Origin: Stagnimonas aquatica
GTDB taxonomy: Bacteria > Pseudomonadota > Gammaproteobacteria > Nevskiales > Nevskiaceae
Direction of reading: 5' to 3'
Assembly: GCF_003730135.1 (NCBI RefSeq)
Contig: NZ_RJVO01000005.1
Coordinates: 1 to 64,000, forward strand
DNA: 64,000 nucleotides
Position numbers and translations under genes: made by a program. The notes under the pieces were generated by a model. The model was not told where the DNA came from. It saw only the letters and a program-made list of their open reading frames with translations, and made no database searches. This document shows, piece after piece, positions 54,166-62,965 of this stretch; within the stretch, counting starts at the first letter, position 1, and the number at the start of each line of letters is the position of its first letter.

Positions 54166-55592
54166 AACCCGCCCTGCTCCTGCTCTCCGCGCTGGCCCTC
54201 GGCGCCGCAGCCGCGCATGCCGACGCGCCAGCCACGCCGCCGCTGGCGGAGGCCCAGCAGGCCCTGGTCGAAGCGGCGCTGGCCTCCGACTACGCCTGGC
54301 GGCAGACCGCCGCGCTCGCCGACGGCATCGGCCACCGCCTGTCCGGCTCGCCCGGCGCGGCAGCGGCGGTGCAGTACGTGGCCGCCGAACTGCGTCGCCT
54401 GGGCCTGGAGGCCCGCCTGGAGCCGGTCAAAGTGCCGCACTGGCAGCGCGGCGCCGAGGAGGCCGCCCTGGTCGCCTGGCCTGGCCGCCCCGAGGGCCTG
54501 GAACAGCGTCTGGCCCTGCTGACCCTGGGCGGCAGCGTCGCCACCCCGGCCCAGGGCCTGGTGGCACCGGTGCTGCCGGTGCGCGATTACGCCGAGCTGG
54601 AACGCCTGGGCCGCGCCGGCGTCGCCGGCCGCATCGTGCTCTACACCGCCGCCTACGACGAGGCGCTCAATCAGGGCGGCTATGCCGGCAATGCCTACGG
54701 TGGCGCGGTGGACTACCGGGTCAACGGCGCCAGCCGCGCCGCCGCACTCGGCGCGGTGGCCGCACTCAACCGCTCGGCCGGCTGGGGCGACAACCGTCTG
54801 CCGCATACCGGCAGCCTCAGGTACGCGGAAGGCGTGGCGAAGATTCCGGCGGCGGCGCTGAGCAGCGAAGACGCCATGCTGATCGAGCGCCTGGCCGCCC
54901 AGGGCGAGGTGCGCCTTCGCCTGAAGCTGACGCCCCGGACCCTACCCGATGCCGACAGCTACAACGTCGTCGCCGACCTCAAGGGCCGCGAGCGGCCCGA
55001 GGAGGTGGTGGTGATCTCCGGCCATCTCGACTCCTGGGATGTCGGCACCGGCGCCCAGGACGACGCCAGCGGTGTGGCGGTGGCGATGCAGGCCGCGCAA
55101 CTCATGAAGCGCCTGGGCCTCGTCCCGCGCCGCACCCTGCGGGTGATCGCCTGGATGAACGAGGAGAACGGCCTGGCCGGCGCCAAGGCCTATGCCGCCG
55201 CCCACGCCGCCGAGCTGGGTCAGCATGTCGCCGCCATCGAGATGGACATGGGCGCCGGTCACCCGATGGGCTTCCGGGCGCAGGTACCGCCGCAGGCCAT
55301 GCCGATGCTGGCACCGCTGGCCAAGCTGCTGGCCGGCATCGGCGCCGGGGTGGTGCAGCACAGCCTGGACGGCGTCGGCGCCGACATCGGCCCCCTGGCC
55401 AAGGCCGGCGTGCCCGGCTTCGCGCCGCTGGTCGATGGCCGCGACTACTTCCGCATCCACCACACCGAAGCCGACACCCTGGACAAGATCAATCCCCGCC
55501 ATCTGGCCGAGAACGCGGCGGTGCTGAGCGCCCTCGCCTACACCCTGGCCGAGGGCGAGGCCCTGCCTCGACTGCCGGCGTCCGCGCCCTGA
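54162..55592 (+). CDS. M28-family exported zinc peptidase
   Basis: 476 residues with signal peptide (LLLLSALALGAAAAHA). A PA-type insert (VLPVRDYAELERLGRAGVAG) precedes the M28 catalytic core: zinc ligands in VISGHLDSWDVGTGAQDDASG, WMNEENGLAG, AIEMDMGAGHPMG and FRIHHTEADTLDKINP. Closest in pattern to carboxypeptidase Q-like/aminopeptidase enzymes that release amino acids from dipeptides. ATG overlaps the gshB stop. A role in degrading peptides such as glutathione breakdown products is only suggested by location. Confidence 0.9.
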   Translation: MKPALLLLSALALGAAAAHADAPATPPLAEAQQALVEAALASDYAWRQTAALADGIGHRLSGSPGAAAAVQYVAAELRRLGLEARLEPVKVPHWQRGAEEAALVAWPGRPEGLEQRLALLTLGGSVATPAQGLVAPVLPVRDYAELERLGRAGVAGRIVLYTAAYDEALNQGGYAGNAYGGAVDYRVNGASRAAALGAVAALNRSAGWGDNRLPHTGSLRYAEGVAKIPAAALSSEDAMLIERLAAQGEVRLRLKLTPRTLPDADSYNVVADLKGRERPEEVVVISGHLDSWDVGTGAQDDASGVAVAMQAAQLMKRLGLVPRRTLRVIAWMNEENGLAGAKAYAAAHAAELGQHVAAIEMDMGAGHPMGFRAQVPPQAMPMLAPLAKLLAGIGAGVVQHSLDGVGADIGPLAKAGVPGFAPLVDGRDYFRIHHTEADTLDKINPRHLAENAAVLSALAYTLAEGEALPRLPASAP

Positions 55593-55654
55593 TGGGCAGT
55601 CAGAAGCCGTCGGCCAAGCTTGCAGGGCTGGGAAGCGGTCGGAATACTGCCGGC

Positions 55655-56224
55655 ATGTCCGAGACCGATACCACCGAATACCTCAACAACCAGTTCCTGA
55701 TCGCCATGCCGGCGCTGGAGGACGAGAACTTCAACCATTCCGTCACCCTGCTCTGCGAACACAGCGACCAGGGCGCCCTGGGGCTCATCATCAACCGCCC
55801 GCTGCAGCTCAAGCTCACCGAGATGCTCGACCAGATGGACCTGCCGCGTAGCGCGCTGGACCAGGACAGCAGCATCTACTGGGGCGGGCCGGTGGCGCCG
55901 GAGCGCGGCTTCGTGATCCACGAAGGCGCTGGCGAGTGGGACTCCACCATGGCGGTCGGCGGCAATCTCTACATCACCACCTCGCGCGACATCCTCAAGG
56001 CCATCGGCGAGGGGCGCGGCCCCAAGCACTACTTCGTGGCGCTGGGCTATGCCGGCTGGAGCGCGGGCCAGCTGGAGAACGAGATTCTCTCCAACTCCTG
56101 GCTCAACACCCCGGTGGATTCGGCGATCCTGTTCCGCACCCCGGCTTCCGAGCGCTGGAAGCTCGCGACCCGCCTGCTCGGCGTCGATGTGACCCAACTG
56201 GGCGGCGAGGCCGGGCACGCTTGA
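55655..56224 (+). CDS. yqgE: YqgE/AlgH family protein
   Basis: 189 residues, single DUF179 domain: YLNNQFLIAMPALEDENFNH, LGLIINRPLQLKLTEMLDQM, YWGGPVAPERGFVIHE, ALGYAGWSAGQLENEILSNS. Widely conserved and nearly always next to ruvX; biochemical role unknown. The ATG at 55655 gives the usual N-terminus; the earlier ATG at 55592 adds non-conserved residues. Confidence 0.94.
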   Translation: MSETDTTEYLNNQFLIAMPALEDENFNHSVTLLCEHSDQGALGLIINRPLQLKLTEMLDQMDLPRSALDQDSSIYWGGPVAPERGFVIHEGAGEWDSTMAVGGNLYITTSRDILKAIGEGRGPKHYFVALGYAGWSAGQLENEILSNSWLNTPVDSAILFRTPASERWKLATRLLGVDVTQLGGEAGHA

Positions 56225-57357
56225 GCGACAGCGCCACCGACCAGGCCGGTGCCGCCATCCCAGCGGAGCCCTCGCCGGCCGGCGAAGAGCCTGCCGCCGC
56301 CCGCTGCCGCAACTGCCAGGCGCCACTGACCGGCCCCTACTGCGCCGCCTGTGGCCAGTCCGCACATCTGCATCGCAGTCTCGCCGGGCTCGGTCACGAC
56401 ATCCTGCACGGGGTCTTTCACTTCGAGGGCAAGGTCTGGCGCACGCTGCCGGAACTGATCTGGCGGCCCGGACAGCTCACGCGTCGCTACATCGAGGGCG
56501 AACGCAGCCGCTACATCTCGCCGCTCGCGTTGTTCCTGTTCTCGGTGTTCCTGACCTTCGCGGTGTTGTCCTGGACTGGCGGCATCCATCTGGGCAGCGA
56601 CGGCGACAGCTCCGAGCCGGTCGAGATCGCCCGCATCACCGACTCGATCGACGAATGGCGTCGTACCCAACGCGCTGAGGCGCAGCGCCTGGAGGAAAAG
56701 CTCCGGAAGCGCCGCCAGGATCTCGCCCTGCCAGCACTGGATGCCGACGACCGGACCAAGCTCGAAGACGAGATCGGCCGTCTGGATCGCAAGCGGCAGA
56801 TCCTGCTGGCGGCCGCCGCCGGCGACAACGCCAGCCTCGACCGGCTGGCCCAGGAGCAGCGCTTGGCGCCGGTTTCCGAGCCGGCCTCCACCTCCCGAGG
56901 CAGTCTGGACCTGGACCTCCCCGGCCTGGACGAACGACTGTCGGCGCGGCTGAAGCATCTCGGCGACAACCCGGCGCTGCTCGCCTACAAGCTGAAAACG
57001 AACGGCTACAAGTATTCCTGGGCGCTGATCCCGCTCAGCCTGCCGTTCATGTGGCTGCTGTTCTTCTGGCGCCGCGATGTCTTCCTCTACGATCACACGG
57101 TGTTCGTGGCGCACTCGATCAGCTTCATGATGCTGCTGGGCGTCGTCGCCGCGCTGCTGGGAACGCTGGGGCTCAGCAACTGGATCCTGATCCCGGCGCT
57201 GACGGTCCTGCCGCCGCTGCACCTCTACCGCCACCTCCGCGACGCCTACGGCCTTTCCCGCTGGGGCGCCCGTCTGCGGCTGGCGCTGCTGTGCTTCGCC
57301 ATCCTGCTGGTGCTGCTGCTGTTCGGCACGCTGCTGTTCCTGCTCGGTCTGCTCTGA
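56221..57357 (+). CDS. DUF3667 zinc-ribbon membrane protein
   Basis: 378 residues from a TTG start at 56221 that overlaps the yqgE stop (TTGA). N-terminal zinc ribbon CRNCQAPLTGPYCAACGQ, then the DUF3667 signature (FHFEGKVWRTLPELIWRPGQ, LTRRYIEGERSRYISPLALF), a membrane helix, a charged coiled-coil region of about 150 residues, and three or four helices at the C-terminus. Family members have no known function. It interrupts the usual yqgE-ruvX adjacency. Start choice rests on coupling and on the frame; no ATG is available near the zinc ribbon. Confidence 0.83.
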   Translation: MSDSATDQAGAAIPAEPSPAGEEPAAARCRNCQAPLTGPYCAACGQSAHLHRSLAGLGHDILHGVFHFEGKVWRTLPELIWRPGQLTRRYIEGERSRYISPLALFLFSVFLTFAVLSWTGGIHLGSDGDSSEPVEIARITDSIDEWRRTQRAEAQRLEEKLRKRRQDLALPALDADDRTKLEDEIGRLDRKRQILLAAAAGDNASLDRLAQEQRLAPVSEPASTSRGSLDLDLPGLDERLSARLKHLGDNPALLAYKLKTNGYKYSWALIPLSLPFMWLLFFWRRDVFLYDHTVFVAHSISFMMLLGVVAALLGTLGLSNWILIPALTVLPPLHLYRHLRDAYGLSRWGARLRLALLCFAILLVLLLFGTLLFLLGLL

Positions 57358-57360
57358 GAC

Positions 57361-57771
57361 ATGGCCACCTATCTCGCCTTCGACTACGGCGAAAAGCGGA
57401 TCGGCACTGCGGTCGGCGACAGCATCACCGGCACCGCCCGACCGCTGGCGACGCTGGATGGCCTGGACGCGGTGCTGCGCCTGATCCAGGACTGGCGGCC
57501 CAAGGCCCTGGTCGTCGGCCTGCCACTCAACGAGGACGGCGGCGAACAAGCGATCACCACAAAGACCCGGGCCTTCGTGAAACAACTGGAGGCCCGCTGC
57601 CAACTGCCGGTGCATCTCGCCGACGAGCGCTATTCCTCACGCGCCGCCGACGACGTGCTGCGCTCGGCACGCGCCTCGGGGGCGATGAACCGCAGGGTCC
57701 GCAAAGGCGACAGGGACGGGCTAGCGGCTAAAATCATCCTCGAACAATGGCTCGCGAACGCCCAAGAATGA
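57361..57771 (+). CDS. ruvX: Pre-16S rRNA nuclease RuvX/YqgF
   Basis: 136 residues, RNase H-like fold: [20 protein letters not shown] with the first catalytic Asp, [37 protein letters not shown] and [18 protein letters not shown]. Processes the 5' end of 16S rRNA. Starts 3 nt after the DUF3667 stop and overlaps pyrB (ATGA). Confidence 0.96.
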   Translation: MATYLAFDYGEKRIGTAVGDSITGTARPLATLDGLDAVLRLIQDWRPKALVVGLPLNEDGGEQAITTKTRAFVKQLEARCQLPVHLADERYSSRAADDVLRSARASGAMNRRVRKGDRDGLAAKIILEQWLANAQE

Positions 57772-58718
57772 ATCTACAGCTCGATGAACAGGGCCGCCTC
57801 AAGCATCTGCTGACCACCGAAGGCCTGCCCCGCAGCCTGCTGGAGCGGCTGCTCGACCGCGCCGAACCCTATGCCCGCGCCGCCGAGGCCGGCTTCAAGA
57901 AAGACCCGCTGCTGGTCGGCAAGACGGTAGTGAACCTGTTCTTCGAGAACTCCACCCGCACCCGCACCACCTTCGAGCTGGCCGCCACCCGACTGTCGGC
58001 CGACGTGGTCAATCTCCAGGTGGCGGCCAGCTCCACCGCCAAGGGCGAGACCCTGCTCGACACGCTCAAGACGCTGGAGGCGATGCAGGCCGACCTGTTC
58101 GTGATCCGCCACGAAGCCTCGGGTGCCGCGCATTTCTTTGCCGAACATGCGGCGCCGGGCGTGGCCATCCTCAACGCTGGCGACGGCCGCCACGCGCATC
58201 CGACGCAAGCCCTGCTGGATGCCTTCACCATCCGCCGCCACAAGCACAAGTTCGAGGGACTGTCGGTGGCCATCGTCGGCGACATCGTCCACTCGCGCGT
58301 CGCCCGCTCCAACATCCACGCCCTGCGCAGCCTCGGTTGCACCGACCTGCGGGTGGTTGGCCCGCCGCCGCTGATCCCGGCCGGCATCGTCGAACTGGGG
58401 GTCAGCGTCGAGCACGATCTGATGCGCGGCCTCGACGGCGTCGACGTGATCATCCTGCTGCGTCTGCAGAAGGAGCGCATGGTCGGCGCCTTCCTGCCCT
58501 CGCTGGGCGAGTTCCACCGCGACTACGGCCTCACCCGCGAGCGGCTGGCGCGGCTCAAGCCCGAGGTGCTGGTGATGCATCCGGGGCCGATCAATCGCGG
58601 CGTCGAGATCGAGGGCGAGGTCGCCTACGGTCCGCAATCGCTGATCATCGAGCAGGTCAGGAACGGCGTCGCCGTGCGCATGTCGGTGATGGCGGAAATC
58701 CTGGCGAACACCCAATGA
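57768..58718 (+). CDS. pyrB: Aspartate carbamoyltransferase catalytic subunit
   Basis: 316 residues. Carbamoyl-phosphate motif [62 protein letters not shown] and [11 protein letters not shown]. First committed step of pyrimidine synthesis. It overlaps ruvX upstream and pyrC' downstream by ATGA each. No pyrR or regulatory pyrI is present; as in Pseudomonas the enzyme should form a dodecamer with the inactive PyrC' chain. Confidence 0.97.
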   Translation: MNLQLDEQGRLKHLLTTEGLPRSLLERLLDRAEPYARAAEAGFKKDPLLVGKTVVNLFFENSTRTRTTFELAATRLSADVVNLQVAASSTAKGETLLDTLKTLEAMQADLFVIRHEASGAAHFFAEHAAPGVAILNAGDGRHAHPTQALLDAFTIRRHKHKFEGLSVAIVGDIVHSRVARSNIHALRSLGCTDLRVVGPPPLIPAGIVELGVSVEHDLMRGLDGVDVIILLRLQKERMVGAFLPSLGEFHRDYGLTRERLARLKPEVLVMHPGPINRGVEIEGEVAYGPQSLIIEQVRNGVAVRMSVMAEILANTQ

Positions 58719-59977
58719 GCAAGTCTCCCTCCTCCCTGCTGATCCAGAACGTCCGCCTGCTCGACCCGGCCGGCGACCGTGACACCGTCACCAACCTGCT
58801 GCTGCGCGACGGCGCCATTGCCGCGCTCGGCGCCGATGCCCTCGCCGGCGGCGACGAGTCGCTGGATGCCGGCGGCCACTGGCTGCTGCCGGCGGCCACC
58901 GATCTCGCCGCGCGCCTGCGCGAACCGGGCGCCACCCAGAAGGCCACCATCGCCTCGGAAGCCAGCGCCGCGCTCGCCGCCGGTGTAGCCACCCTATGCG
59001 TACCGCCCGACACCAAGCCGGTGGCCGATACGCCTGCGCTGATCGACCGCATCCACGCCAAGGCCGCCCAGGCCGGCGCCGCCCGGGTGCTGGTGCTGGG
59101 CGCGCTGACCCAGGGCCTGGCCGGCGAGGCGCTGGCCGAGCTGTCGGCGCTGAAAGCCGCCGGCGTGGTCGGGGTCAGCAACGGCCAGCGACCGCTGGCC
59201 AATGCCCTGGTGGCGCGACGCGCGCTGGAATACGCCCAGGGCCTGGGCCTGACCGTGCACGTACAGGCGCTGGAACCGGCCCTCGCCAACAGCGGCTGCG
59301 CCCACGAAGGTGCCATCGCGACCCGACTCGGGCTCGCGCCGATTCCGGTGGCGGCCGAGGTGGCGGCGATCCGCCAGTGGATTTCGCTGGTGGAGGACAC
59401 CGGCGGCCGCGTGCACTTCGGACGGCTGTCTTCGGCGCGCGGCGCCGAGCTGGTGGAAAGCGCGCAGCAGCGCGGCCTGCCGGTCAGTGCCGACGTCGCC
59501 ATCCATCAGCTGTTCCTCACCGATGCCGCGCTGGAAGGGTTCAACGCCCAGGCGCACCTGCTGCCGCCGCTGCGCAGCGAGGACGACCGCCAGGCCCTGC
59601 GCGCGGCGCTGGCGCGCGGGGTGATCGGCGCGCTCTGCTCCGACCACCAGCCGCACGAGCCGGACGCCAAGATCAATCCCTTCCCGCTCACCGAACCCGG
59701 CACCAGCAGCGTCGAAACCCTGCTGCCGCTGGCGCTGGAACTGGTGCACGAGGGCCTGCTGACGCCCTTGCAGATGGCCCAGCGCCTGAGCCTCGGCCCC
59801 AGCCGCGTGCTCGGCCAGAGCTTGCCGGAGCTGCAGCCGGGCGCACGGCTGCCGCTGGTCCTGGTCGACCCGCAGTCGCCGTGGACGCTGCGTGCGCAGG
59901 ACCTGCGCAGTCGCGGCCGCAACAGCTTGTTCGACGGCCGGCGCTTCCAGGGCCGGGTGCTGCGCGTTTTTCCCTGA
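58715..59977 (+). CDS. pyrC': Inactive dihydroorotase homologue PyrC' (aspartate carbamoyltransferase partner)
   Basis: 420 residues with the dihydroorotase fold, but the metal site is destroyed: where active enzymes have DxHxHLREPG this has [18 protein letters not shown], without either His; the carbamylated-Lys region reads [10 protein letters not shown] and the second His cluster VHVQALEP. The [15 protein letters not shown] segment is kept. This matches the non-catalytic PyrC' that stabilises PyrB in Pseudomonas. Start overlaps the pyrB stop. A catalytic dihydroorotase is encoded at 32017-33345. Confidence 0.93.
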   Translation: MSKSPSSLLIQNVRLLDPAGDRDTVTNLLLRDGAIAALGADALAGGDESLDAGGHWLLPAATDLAARLREPGATQKATIASEASAALAAGVATLCVPPDTKPVADTPALIDRIHAKAAQAGAARVLVLGALTQGLAGEALAELSALKAAGVVGVSNGQRPLANALVARRALEYAQGLGLTVHVQALEPALANSGCAHEGAIATRLGLAPIPVAAEVAAIRQWISLVEDTGGRVHFGRLSSARGAELVESAQQRGLPVSADVAIHQLFLTDAALEGFNAQAHLLPPLRSEDDRQALRAALARGVIGALCSDHQPHEPDAKINPFPLTEPGTSSVETLLPLALELVHEGLLTPLQMAQRLSLGPSRVLGQSLPELQPGARLPLVLVDPQSPWTLRAQDLRSRGRNSLFDGRRFQGRVLRVFP

Positions 59978-60056
59978 GCCCGTGCTGCCGCCTGCGCGTG
60001 GAATCGTGTAACGTCAGCGCATCACCGCTGCTGCTCAATATTTCCGGGAGGAACGC

Positions 60057-60425
60057 ATGGCCCGCGTCATGATCGTGGACGACTCGCCGACCGATGTGCA
60101 CAACATCAAGTCCATCCTGACCAAGGCCGGTCACGCAGTGCTGGAAGCCAGCTCGGGCCAGGACGCCCTCGACCGCATCAAGAGCGAGCGGCCAGACGCG
60201 GTGATCATGGACGTGGTGATGCCGGGGGTGAACGGCTTCCAGGCGACCCGCATGCTGTCGAAGGATCCCAGCACTGCCAACATCCCCATCGTCGTGATCA
60301 GTTCCAAGAACCAGGAATCCGACCGCATGTGGGCGCTGCGCCAGGGCGCCAAGGAATACGTCACCAAGCCGATCAAGGAGTCCGACCTGCTCGGCAAGCT
60401 GTCGCAGGCGCTGGGCGGCAAGTAG
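60057..60425 (+). CDS. pilH: Response regulator PilH
   Basis: 122 residues, receiver domain only: VMIVDDSPTDVHNIKSILTK, Asp52 (VIMDVVMPGVNGF), Ser in VISSKNQESD, Lys in EYVTKPIKESDL. Opposes PilG in the Pil-Chp pathway and favours retraction. Preceded by ggagg at 6-8 nt; 79 nt after pyrC', so a promoter may lie at 59978-60056. Followed 3 nt later by pilJ. Confidence 0.93.
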   Translation: MARVMIVDDSPTDVHNIKSILTKAGHAVLEASSGQDALDRIKSERPDAVIMDVVMPGVNGFQATRMLSKDPSTANIPIVVISSKNQESDRMWALRQGAKEYVTKPIKESDLLGKLSQALGGK

Positions 60426-60428
60426 GCC

Positions 60429-62396
60429 ATGAATCCCATCGTCCGACGCTACGGCCTGCTGATCATCGCCGGTCTGCTCAGCATCCTTTCCGTGGTGGTG
60501 CTGCACCAGGCGCAGCGCCAGGGCGCCGCGCCCGCCGAACTCGACGCCGCCCGCCTGGCCAGCAGCCGCCTGCTCAACCTGGCGATCGCCGGCGACCCGG
60601 CCGCGCACGGCGGCAGTCCCGATTTCGCGGCACTGGCGGCGGCACTGCCGGCAGCCGAAGCGGCCTTGCAGCAACTCCGTGCCCTCGGCCATCTCGGCGG
60701 GCTAGCAACCGAGAGCTGGACCGCCCTGCAGACCAGCGCCAAGGCCATCGTCGAAGCCCAGGCCAGCCAGCAGAAGGCCGGCGAGGCGGCGCAGCGGATC
60801 GGTGAGGCGGTGCCGGCGCTGTTCGGCAGCTATCAGCAGATCGCCGACCGGCTGGCGCAGCGCAACGCGCCCTCGGGCCAGATCTATATCGCCGCCGGCC
60901 AGCTGGTGCGTCTGGAGCGCATCGCCAACGCCGCCGCGCGTGCGTCCCACACCGAGTCCGCGCAGGCGGCCGTCGAGTTGCTGGATCAGGAAACCAAGGC
61001 CTTCGCCCAGGCCAACCAGGCGCTGGCCGAGCCGGAAACCGGCAGCGGCATGCTCCGCGACGGCACCGCCGAATCGCTGGCCAAGAAGGTGTCCGGCGAT
61101 CTGGCGCCGGTGCAGGAATCGGTGACCGCGCTGGTCGAGGTGGCGCCCGCGCTCACCGCGCTGGCCGGCCAGCTGGCGGCGTTCAAGGAGCAGTCGCAGC
61201 GCGCGCTGGCGGTCGCCCGTGAAACCGAGCAGCAACTCAGCGGCGCGCTGCCGGCGGCTGGCCAGAGCAATACCCTGCCGCTGATCGGGCTGGTGCTGGG
61301 CGCGCTGTCGCTGGGTCTGATCGCCGCCTACATCCTGGTGACCGTGCGCGAGACCCGCGCCAGCGAGGAGCGCGTGCGCGAGCAGGACGCGATCCGCCAG
61401 GGCGCCATCCTCAATCTGCTGGATGAAATCACCAACCTCGCCAACGGCGACCTCACCGGCGAGCTGACCGTCACCGAGGACTTCACCGGCAACATCGCCG
61501 ACTCCTTGAACTACACCGTGCAGACCCTGCGCGGCCTGGTCGGCACCATCAACCGTACCTCGGTGGAAATTGCCGCCGCCGCTTCCGGCACCGCCGACAG
61601 CGCCACCCGCATGAGCGTCAGCTCCGAAGGCCAGGCCCGCGAGGTGGTGCAGGCCACCCGCGCCATCAACAACGCCAGCCGCTCGCTGGAAGACGTCGCC
61701 GGCCGCGCCGAGAAGCTGGCGGAACAGGCCAAGGCCTCGGTGGAAGTGGCGCACAACGGCGCCGCCACTGTGGGTCGCACCATCCAGGGCATGAGCACCC
61801 TGCGCGAGCAGATCCAGGACACCGCCAAGCGCATCAAGCGGCTGGGCGAGTCCTCGCAGGAAATCGGCAACATCATCGAGTTCATCAACGACATCGCCGA
61901 GCAGACCAACACCCTGGCGCTCAACGCCTCGATCCAGGCCGCCATGGCCGGCGAGGCGGGGCGCGGCTTTGCGGTGGTCGCCGACGAAGTGCAGCGGCTG
62001 GCCGAACGCGCCGGCTCGGCGACCCGTCAGATCGAATCCCTGGTCAAGACCATCCAGGCCGATACCCAGGAAGCGGTGACCTCGATGGAGCGCTCCACCG
62101 CCAACGTGGTGGGTGGTGCCAAGTCAGCGGAAGAAGCCGGTCTGGCGCTGACCCGCATCGAGGCGACCTCGCAGGATCTCGCCAAGCTGATCCAGGAGAT
62201 CGCCGGTGCCGCCCGTGGCCAGTCGGCGGAAACCACCCGCCTGGCCGACACCATGCAGGGCATCCGTCAGGTCGCGGTGGAAACCTCCAGCACCGCCCAG
62301 CAGACCGCCGAGGCGGTCAGCGAACTCAACCTGCTGTCGGAAAAGCTGCGCGAGTCGGTGGCCGGCTTCAAGCTGCCGACCGATCTCAGCTACTGA
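60429..62396 (+). CDS. pilJ: Twitching-motility methyl-accepting receptor PilJ
   Basis: 655 residues. First membrane helix [20 protein letters not shown], a helical periplasmic domain of about 250 residues with PilJ-type repeats ([40 protein letters not shown]), second helix [24 protein letters not shown], and the signalling hairpin [20 protein letters not shown] / [20 protein letters not shown]. The AAMAGE in place of AAIEAAR-type is usual for PilJ. Senses pilin or surface contact. Ends in a 7-bp convergent overlap with the next gene. Confidence 0.95.
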   Translation: MNPIVRRYGLLIIAGLLSILSVVVLHQAQRQGAAPAELDAARLASSRLLNLAIAGDPAAHGGSPDFAALAAALPAAEAALQQLRALGHLGGLATESWTALQTSAKAIVEAQASQQKAGEAAQRIGEAVPALFGSYQQIADRLAQRNAPSGQIYIAAGQLVRLERIANAAARASHTESAQAAVELLDQETKAFAQANQALAEPETGSGMLRDGTAESLAKKVSGDLAPVQESVTALVEVAPALTALAGQLAAFKEQSQRALAVARETEQQLSGALPAAGQSNTLPLIGLVLGALSLGLIAAYILVTVRETRASEERVREQDAIRQGAILNLLDEITNLANGDLTGELTVTEDFTGNIADSLNYTVQTLRGLVGTINRTSVEIAAAASGTADSATRMSVSSEGQAREVVQATRAINNASRSLEDVAGRAEKLAEQAKASVEVAHNGAATVGRTIQGMSTLREQIQDTAKRIKRLGESSQEIGNIIEFINDIAEQTNTLALNASIQAAMAGEAGRGFAVVADEVQRLAERAGSATRQIESLVKTIQADTQEAVTSMERSTANVVGGAKSAEEAGLALTRIEATSQDLAKLIQEIAGAARGQSAETTRLADTMQGIRQVAVETSSTAQQTAEAVSELNLLSEKLRESVAGFKLPTDLSY

Positions 62397-62773
62397 TCGC
62401 GCTTGGATTTGGTCTTCGCCGTGGAATCAGCCCGCTTCGTCGCGGGCTTTTTCTTGGCCTCGACCGGCGCTGCGGCATCCACTGGGGCCGGCAGGCTGAT
62501 GTAGGGCGCTGGCGCTGCGGCGCCGCTCGCATAGACCTTGCCCATCGGCTGAGCGCCGACCGGCGGCAGCTTGACCCCGTTCTTGTCGAAGTCACCCGCC
62601 CCGGGATTGCCGAAGTACCCCTGCCCCGGATCACCGAAACGGCCGCTCTGGCGGTCGCCATAGCGTTCCGGCGGGGCCGAGCCCGGCTGTGCCTGGGCGC
62701 CGAGCGCGAGCAGCAAGCCAACAAGGCCGGCGGCACGCGGCGACAGGCGGGGCGTGGTGAGACTCGGAATCAC
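62390..62773 (-). CDS. Small exported Pro/Ala/Lys-rich protein
   Basis: 127 residues, not recognised. Signal peptide ([20 protein letters not shown]), a Gly/Asp/Pro-rich middle ([20 protein letters not shown]) and a basic Lys/Ala tail ([20 protein letters not shown]). Low complexity, so the call rests on the signal peptide and base composition. Convergent with pilJ, overlapping by 7 bp. Confidence 0.6.
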   Translation of the reverse strand: MIPSLTTPRLSPRAAGLVGLLLALGAQAQPGSAPPERYGDRQSGRFGDPGQGYFGNPGAGDFDKNGVKLPPVGAQPMGKVYASGAAAPAPYISLPAPVDAAAPVEAKKKPATKRADSTAKTKSKRDQ

Positions 62774-62906
62774 GTTGGCGGACCGGGTGGGAGAGGCCCC
62801 GAAAGCATAGCGCCAACCAGTTCACCACCGGCAGCCGAGAAAACCTCCCGTTCGCTTGCCGCCCCTGCGTCGGGGGACTATCCTGCGCGCCTCCTTTATT
62901 CCCCGC

Positions 62907-62925
62907 ATGAGCAAATTTTGCTCAT
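62907..62925. promoter_or_regulatory. 19-bp perfect palindrome upstream of pckA
   Basis: atgagcaaa-t-tttgctcat: nine-base arms, perfect, around one central base, in an otherwise GC-rich region. It sits 41 nt ahead of the pckA start, where it would overlap the promoter or 5' leader. Looks like an operator for a dimeric regulator; the regulator is not identified. It could also form an RNA hairpin, but lacks a T-run. Confidence 0.6.
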
Positions 62926-62965
62926 TCGCAGACTCGCTTTTTTCTTCCGCCACGCAAGGTGCTCA

